DNA from: Corinectria fuckeliana | Lineage: Eukaryota > Ascomycota > Sordariomycetes > Hypocreales > Nectriaceae | DNA length: 64,000 nucleotides | Assembly (NCBI GenBank): GCA_019137255.1 | Contig: WPDH01000087.1 | Coordinates: 186,001-250,000, forward strand | Direction: 5' to 3' | In this document: positions 58,412 to 64,000 of the stretch, one piece after another | How the letters are laid out: every line of letters begins with the position of its first letter | Position numbering within the stretch: the stretch's first letter is position 1 | The notes under the pieces: model-generated | Database searches by the model: none | The model's input: only the letters and a program-made list of their open reading frames with translations | What the model was told of the DNA's origin: nothing | Program-made: the position numbers and the translations under genes

Positions 58412-59107
58412 ATGTCGACTCCCCGAACCAAGCGGCAATTCGCTGGCGCATCCGCTGATCCCGCCCAGCGCCACATCACCTCTTTCTTCAACCACAAGTC
58501 TACTACCGACGCCCCCATCACCAATGCCGACGTCGCCCGCCAGCCGGATCTTCCCTCGTCCATCCAGGCTAACCTCCTGAGCGTCGGCATGCGAGTGCGC
58601 AAGTCCGTGCCTGAAGGCTACAAGACGGCCGGCCCCAGCGCCTTCAAGCTTTGGACCGACAATGCCCCTCTTCCCACTCCCTCTACTGCCTGCGGGCCCA
58701 TCAAGGCCTCCTCTCGGGAGCTTCTGCCCTTCTGCGGCATCAACAGGGTCGGCGGCTTAGACACCCAGCCTGATTTCGAGTGTGATGAGTTCGACAACGT
58801 CCCTGAATTGGACGCTATCCCCGAGCTCACCATGTCTCAAGAAAGCACGGAGAGTGTCGATTCCTCTCGCAAGCGAATCTTTGATGACGATAATGATGCC
58901 AATGAGCACCAGGAAGCTAGTCCTGGCACCCTGACACCCGGTGGCTCCGTTAACGCGAGAGTCATGGCTGTCCCACGCTCACGAACCAAGAAGACTGTCT
59001 CCTTCCAGGGCATCGACCAAGAGAACATGGCCGTGGACTCGGACTTTGAGGAGGCCGAATTTTTAGTCTACGGGGCTGAGGGGGGGATGGACATCCCCAT
59101 TGAATGA
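58412..59107 (+). CDS. Spd1/Dif1-type ribonucleotide reductase inhibitor with PIP box
   Basis: Small regulators of this family bind ribonucleotide reductase subunits, restrain dNTP synthesis or steer subunit localisation, and are destroyed in S phase or after DNA damage. Single exon, 231 residues. QRHITSFF at 19-26 fits the PCNA-binding PIP box (Qxx[ILM]xx[FY][FY]) exactly. The block NLLSVGMRVRKSVPEGYKT (54-72) with following FKLW resembles the conserved Hug-type motif of Dif1/Spd1. The rest is disordered and acidic, with basic SRTKKTVSFQG near ~190. In fission yeast Spd1, PCNA contact feeds CRL4-Cdt2 degradation; the same route is plausible here. Family call by motif, not by search. Confidence 0.75.
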   Translation: MSTPRTKRQFAGASADPAQRHITSFFNHKSTTDAPITNADVARQPDLPSSIQANLLSVGMRVRKSVPEGYKTAGPSAFKLWTDNAPLPTPSTACGPIKASSRELLPFCGINRVGGLDTQPDFECDEFDNVPELDAIPELTMSQESTESVDSSRKRIFDDDNDANEHQEASPGTLTPGGSVNARVMAVPRSRTKKTVSFQGIDQENMAVDSDFEEAEFLVYGAEGGMDIPIE

Positions 59108-59395
59108 CAGGCCTATCGTTTGTGTCGGAACAGCCAGTCCCAATGTTTTTCATGTTTACATTATTGTGTGGTACCTATGTATGCCGGGATTTGAGAATTT
59201 TGTTTTACGGCGTTGTTTATACATGAGCTCCAGAGCAGGCTACAGGCTACAGGATCGATACGAATGATGTCGAAAGAGTTATGATTTGGCACCTCCGTGG
59301 ATAAGAATACAAAATCGGGTTTCCTTGCTAAAACATCTGCGCCAGCACATGCTTGACTTTATGACTCCGTACCTGTTACATTTTTTACGGTACAC
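59108..59395. other. short intergenic, convergent 3' ends
   Basis: 288 bp between the RNR-inhibitor stop (+) and the Gemin2 stop (-); no coding signal. Confidence 0.4.
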
Positions 59396-60933
59396 TTACA
59401 TGCCCACGAACGGCTCGCGAAACTCGAGCAGATCTCTCTGTCCGTAAAACTCACCCGCGACCGTCAATATCATGTTCAGCGTCGCTCGCAGATTTGCACG
59501 GGATCGCTCTCGAGCGACTTCCCGATCCTCGGCCTCGCGCGCCTCGCTCTCGGAGGGGGCGTTGTTAAGTTGTGCTAGGAGGCGGGCCTTGGCATCCTCC
59601 AAGTCTACCTCGGGTTGGTCGGCGACTTCGCCGTCCTCGGCGTCCGAGTCTGATGCCAAGTCCATGGCGACGTCTTCGGGGTCGTCGTCGTCATCGTCGT
59701 CTACCTCACCTTCTTCTGTGTTGGGTTTAGGCGCTGGCTCTTCGGTCTTTGTGGTTGGGGGTGGTTCGGGGGCATCATTGTCCCCGTTAGGGCTGTCTGC
59801 GCCCTCTACTTCTACCTCTGAAGCGTCGGCCAGCACATCCTCGTCGCTACTACTCCTGTCCACGGCTTCATGAGCGCCCAGCCCCCCTTCAGCCAGCTCA
59901 TCTCTCAGCGCTGCCATCTCCGCGAGACTCCTCCCTAGTAGCACAGCTCTCCGCCCGAGGTCGCGCACCCATCCAATCTCGGTGTGGTTCAGCTCGCCCT
60001 TCTCCGGCAGCCGGGCAAGGAGCGACCAGAGCCAGCGGCTCGTCCGCTCGGGGAGTGTGCAGCCGCGGCGGAGGAACTTGCCGCCCAGCAGGACGCGAAG
60101 GATGTGCAAGACGGTGTCCTTGGACATGAGGGCGACTTGCAGCGGGTGCGGGTCGCTGGTGCGTACGAGGCGCGACCAGAGGGCGATGGGGGACGACTGG
60201 CGGCCGAAGCCGGCGGCCGACGTGTGTTGGGCTGAGGACAGTCGTGAAGCGGCGTTTGGAGGTGGGCTTCTGTTGAGGACCGCTCGGAGGCAAATGTATT
60301 GGTCCAAGACGCTTGCGAAGTACGCCTCGTGTAGTGCCTTCTCCTCGTCGAACTCCCCTTTCTCGTCCCTTAGAGTTTCTCCTTCTTCGTACTCGCCGCC
60401 GCCCCAAGAGTCTGGTATCGCAGTGTATGCGCCATCCTCGTAGTACCCTCTTGCATCCCCAATGCCGTCTTCGTAGAGGGTCCTGTCGATAGTTTCTGCG
60501 TTATCGGGGTGCAGCTCGCCGTCTCTCTCGAAATCAGCAGGCAGCTGCGGTCCAATCTGGATCTTGGGAGCAACGAGCAAATGGGGGATTCCAGAGGCTT
60601 CTTGTCTAGAGTACTCACCATATCAGCATGTGCGCTCTACTATGGAGTGGAGGGATCTTCAGCAAAGGACAACAACAAGGGGGGGAGGAAGAGAAAGGGT
60701 ATTTACCTCACGGAGGTCAGGTATGCCATGGCATCAGTATCGTCCTCGAACTCATCCTCTTCGCCGGCAGGAATAGTTGTGGCGCTCGAGAATACGTATT
60801 TCTGGCCCCAGGTGGGATCAATACCGGAGTTTTGATGCTGTCGTGACTTGGGGTTGTGTTTCTTTGGTCGTTTAGACTGGGGTTCGGGGATTTCGCCATC
60901 GTCGATATCGTCAAGCTCCCGTTTCGACGCCAT
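59396..60933 (-). CDS. Gemin2/Brr1-type snRNP assembly factor (SIP1 family)
   Basis: Gemin2 holds the Sm pentamer during spliceosomal snRNP assembly. Two exons, 60933-60707 and 60605-59396 (101 bp intron), 478 residues. The N-terminus has MASKRELDDIDDGEIPEP, a basic patch, GIDPTWGQKYVF and DAMAYLTSVR; the frame continues over the junction as QEASGIPHLLVAPKIQIGPQ, the conserved SVRxEAxGIP block of the family. The helical SIP1 core follows (SRWLWSLLARLPEKGELNH...WVRDLGRRAVLL), then a long acidic Asp/Glu/Pro insertion (~330-415) before a last helix (RATLNMILTVAGEFYGQRDLL). The acidic insertion makes it longer than animal Gemin2. Divergent from GatA (235 bp). Confidence 0.82.
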
Positions 60934-61168
60934 GTTTGGTGCTCGTTTCTGGGAATCAAAGGTCAAATTGTTGCGTTGCGATCTGCTAACGCGATGGGAG
61001 AAGCTTGAGCTCGGATCCGAAATGATTGTTGGATGCCTGTCAGCGCGCCTTATCGATAAGCACTCCCGCTTTCGCTGGGGTGACCAACCGGGGACAACTT
61101 TTTGGAGCTTTACCGGCATTGCACTTACAACCACAAGCTTAGAGCCCCTCCATGGTGAGTGATTCACA

Positions 61169-62762
61169 ATGAGCGCGACTCTCGTACGCCGCTTGGCATT
61201 GAAAGCTTCGGCTCGCGGCATCGCTGATAGAGCCTGCTGTCAAGTAGGGCCTCGTGCGCAATTGACGACGACATCATGCCGCTCACTCAACTACAACCAC
61301 TTCGTTAGTAGCAGTACGTCTTGCATAGTGTCTCTTCAATCGTGACTACTCATTGACCAGCAAACCAGGCGAAGCTACTACGACTTCATCGCCTCCCCCT
61401 CCCCTACGCGAGGATGCGAAACCCTTCACGCTCGCCGTCAAAGACAACATCGCGACCGCCTCGTTCCCAACGCAATGCGCCTCACACATCCTATCCTCCC
61501 ACCCTTCCCCGTTCGAGGCGACCATTGTCCGGCAACTGCGGACCCGCGGCGCCACAGTCGTTGGAAAGACCAACATGGACGAGTTTGGCATGGGATCACA
61601 CTCAATCAACTCGGTCCACGGCGCTGTGAAGAACCCCTTGGCCAAGAACGCGGATGTTTCAGCCGGCGGCAGCTCAGGCGGCAGCGCTGTAGCCGTGAGG
61701 CTGGGCGATGCCGATATTGCGTTAGGAACTGATACGGGTGGCTCTATCAGACTTCCCGCGGCATACACGGGTACTGTGGGATATAAGCCTAGCTACGGCA
61801 TGATCTCCCGGTATGGTGTCGTGCCATATGCCAACTCTCTGGATACAGTCGGTCTTTTGTCCAACGATGTCAGGCCAATACACGATCTTGTCTTCAGCAC
61901 CGGGCTTTATACAGAGCACGATCCCAACGATCCCACGTCACTAAAAGTGGCCTCGAGGCAACGCTGCTCTGAGTCATCACCATCCAGTCTGCCAAACCTC
62001 TCCCAAATCAACATTGGCATTCCCATCGAATACAACATCTCTGAGCTCGAACCCTCTATCCGTGACGCGTGGGTCGATGCTGCTGCTAAGCTTGAATCCC
62101 TAGGTGCTCAGCTCGTCCCTATCTCTCTCCCGTCCACCAAGGAAGCCCTTTGCGCCTACTACGTCCTAGCCCCAGCAGAGGCCTCCTCCAACCTGGCCAA
62201 GTACGATGGCGTCCGTTACGGCGTCCGAGGCGAGGGTAGTGATGCTGTCGGCGAAACACTCTACTCCGAGGCTCGCGGCGCTGGCTTCGGCGAAGAGGTG
62301 AAGCGCAGAATCCTGCTAGGAACATACAGTCTCAGCTCCGAAGCCATGGACAACTACTTCATCCAGGCACAAAAAGTCCGGCGGATGGTGCAAAAGGATT
62401 TTGACCGTGTCTTCAAGCTTGACAACCCGCTCTATGAGCCCGAGCAGTTTGATCTCAGTGACATGGATGAGGCTACGGGTATGGAGGACAAGCGCGGCCC
62501 TCTGCAAGTAGACTTCATCCTCTGCCCCACAGCGCCTACGTTCCCACCTCGATTAGACGAGATTCTGGGGCAGGGTAGCGTGGATGTGTACACGAACGAT
62601 GTGTTTACCGTTCCAGCGAGTCTCGCGGGACTGCCGGCTGTGAGTATCCCGGTTAAGGTAGAAGGGAGTCGGTTCCCAGCTGGATTACAGGTGATTGGGC
62701 AGTATTGGGACGACCGAAGGGTGTTGCTACTGGCGGAGAAGCTAAAAGAAGCCATGCTCTAA
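61169..62762 (+). CDS. HER2: Mitochondrial glutamyl-tRNA(Gln) amidotransferase subunit A (GatA)
   Basis: GatA releases ammonia from glutamine for conversion of Glu-tRNA(Gln) to Gln-tRNA(Gln) in mitochondria. Two exons, 61169-61313 and 61369-62762 (intron GTACGT...CCAG), 512 residues. The first exon encodes a basic, Ser/Thr/Arg-rich start (MSATLVRRLALKASARG) that looks like a mitochondrial targeting peptide. The amidase-signature triad is complete: Lys73 (LAVKDN), cis-Ser150 (AGGSSGGSA) and nucleophile Ser174 (TGGSIRLPA), with the usual 24-residue spacing between the serines. Further family motifs: KTNMDEFGMGSHS, GYKPSYGMISRYG, SLDTVG, APAEASSNLAKYDG. Length is typical. Confidence 0.95.
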
Positions 62763-63523
62763 CGAAACGTTGGGATAACGCTTGTAGCGATTGATGGCAT
62801 ATGGTTTGACTGTATAGTATCTAAGATGATGGTGTAGATGATAATTAGAATAGCTGCATATAAATACTTGGCTCAGTTTGCTTTCTCAATCGTGTGGTTC
62901 TTTTAACTCACAGCCGCAATATAAATCCAAACTGAACGGTTCTCTAACGTCCAGTCTAGAACACGTCTACCAGTCTTTACTAGAAAAGAGTCACCCTAAA
63001 AGCGGAAACGAGCCAGTGAATAAATAATGGTTATTTTACACCTCCGAAACTTCATTCGGCCGATAACTAACAGGCCATCGCTCAGACAGGCAAAGCATTC
63101 CTCCATCCACGATGGTAGGTAGAAACATAATTGATTGAAACCTTACGTCTAACTAGGTAGGTAGGGAGTATTAAAACTTCAATACTTTTAACTCTTTGAT
63201 TAAATAAAAATGATTTACATAACGGTTTATCTGAGTCGTTTTCGTCAGCTGGTTGGAGAGAGTGTCACGTGTGCTTGCTCGGACGATGATCGGTTCCCGG
63301 GCCTACTTTGTTCCACCTCTACCCCGGCGGTGGACCTGGGCAGGCAGGAGCCTCTTGCGTGAGCCTCGTCACTAATCCAGCTCCGTCCAAACACGCCCCG
63401 CGACATTGGCAACCATCGCATCCAACTTCATCAGCAATTCCTACAATATCGCACTGTCGCTACGACGCTCCGTCACTCCCACTGCCATTCGATCCATAAC
63501 ATCGCTTCCCCGCCTCGCCCATC
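62763..63523. other. intergenic upstream of RPN5
   Basis: AT-rich 3' region of GatA, then the RPN5 promoter with C-rich leader. No gene seen. Confidence 0.4.
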
Positions 63524-64000
63524 ATGTCTGAGGCAGCTCTAAAGCCCGAGAAGGACTTCTCGAAGGAGGTCGACAAGCAGCTCCCTGAAGCTGAGAAGCT
63601 GGCTGCGGTATGTTTCCCATTGGTTGAATCGCCAGCCCGAGAATTTGCTAACTCTTTCATCAAGTCCAACCTTCAGGGTGCGATTGAGAAGCTCATTGCG
63701 CTCGAGAAGCAGACCCGACAGGTAAGACCGAAGCACCACAGCTCTACACAGCATCTCTGACCCAGATCAGGCCTCCGATCTAGCGTCCACGTCCCGAGTA
63801 CTCATCGCGATCGTCACACTATGCAAGAATGCCGGCGACTGGAGCTTGATGAACGACCAGACGCTGGTCCTGTCGAAGAAGCACAGCCAGCTGAAGCAAG
63901 CCATCACCAAGATGGTCCAAACCGTCATGGGCTTCCTTGACGACACTCCCGACCTCAAGACCAAGCTTTCTGTTATCGAGACCCTACGAACAGTGACAGA
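63524..64000 (+). CDS. RPN5: 26S proteasome regulatory subunit RPN5 (PSMD12), 3'-partial
   Basis: Lid subunit of the 19S particle. Three exons visible: 63524-63607, 63665-63721 and 63771 to the window end; introns GTATGT...CAAG and GTAAGA...TCAG. The read-out starts MSEAALKPEKDFSKEVDKQL, then LQGAIEKLIALEKQTRQ, ASDLASTSRVLIAIVTLCKN, LSKKHSQLKQAITKMVQTVM and KLSVIETLRTVTE, matching the conserved N-terminal third of RPN5 without gaps. The remaining two thirds (including the PCI domain) lie beyond the window. First ATG in frame, in context ATCATGTC. Confidence 0.94.

Noticed and set aside
59982..60443. 153-codon plus-strand frame opposite Gemin2
   Set aside because: Antisense shadow; the minus strand carries the conserved SIP1 core.

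Overview
The window is nuclear DNA of a filamentous ascomycete, most likely a Sordariomycete. Genes are interrupted by many short GT-AG introns with CTAAC/CTGAT-type branch sites. The gene set is typical of Pezizomycotina (Hst2 sirtuin, asco-laccase, HAM-4/PRO45-like STRIPAK protein, PLP2, Gemin2, GatA, RPN5), and a 21 kb block shows repeat-induced point mutation (RIP). Functions are assigned from protein families recognised by eye; no database search was possible. I rebuilt exon structures by joining reading frames across splice sites.

Left arm (1-27466): a 5'-truncated Hst2-type sirtuin (+); an asco-laccase with four exons (-); a 2.7 kb empty stretch; the small five-exon mitochondrial MGR2 gene (-), divergent from a tail-anchored FHA-domain protein of the HAM-4/PRO45 type (+); an atypical short-chain dehydrogenase (+) and an HD-domain hydrolase (+); 4.5 kb without a convincing gene; a conserved hypothetical protein (-) with a very long C/T-rich upstream region; and COX16 (-).

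Centre (27467-48658): one retrotransposon nest with almost no intact reading frames. A Ty1/Copia element (345 bp LTRs, target duplication ATCTG, about 5.4 kb once insertions are removed) is interrupted twice in its gag region. The first insertion is a 7.5 kb chromodomain-bearing Ty3/Gypsy element (205 bp LTRs, target duplication CCTTA). The second is a compound of a 693 bp miniature LTR element (169 bp LTRs) followed by another copy of the same Gypsy family; the compound, not its parts, is bounded by the duplication GATAT. All of it is turned into TA-rich, stop-filled sequence by RIP, except the outermost one to two hundred bases of the Copia LTRs.

Right arm (48664-64000): compact housekeeping genes, often in divergent pairs: a small membrane-anchored protein (-) with PRP38 (+); a leucine-rich-repeat protein (-); PLP2 (-) with ribosomal protein eS27 (+); a Spd1/Dif1-type ribonucleotide reductase inhibitor with an N-terminal PIP box (+); Gemin2 (-) with mitochondrial GatA/HER2 (+); and the start of proteasome subunit RPN5 (+), cut by the window end. 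Mitochondrial functions (MGR2, COX16, GatA) and RNA/protein homeostasis dominate. I see no biosynthetic cluster, CRISPR array or convincing tRNA/rRNA gene.
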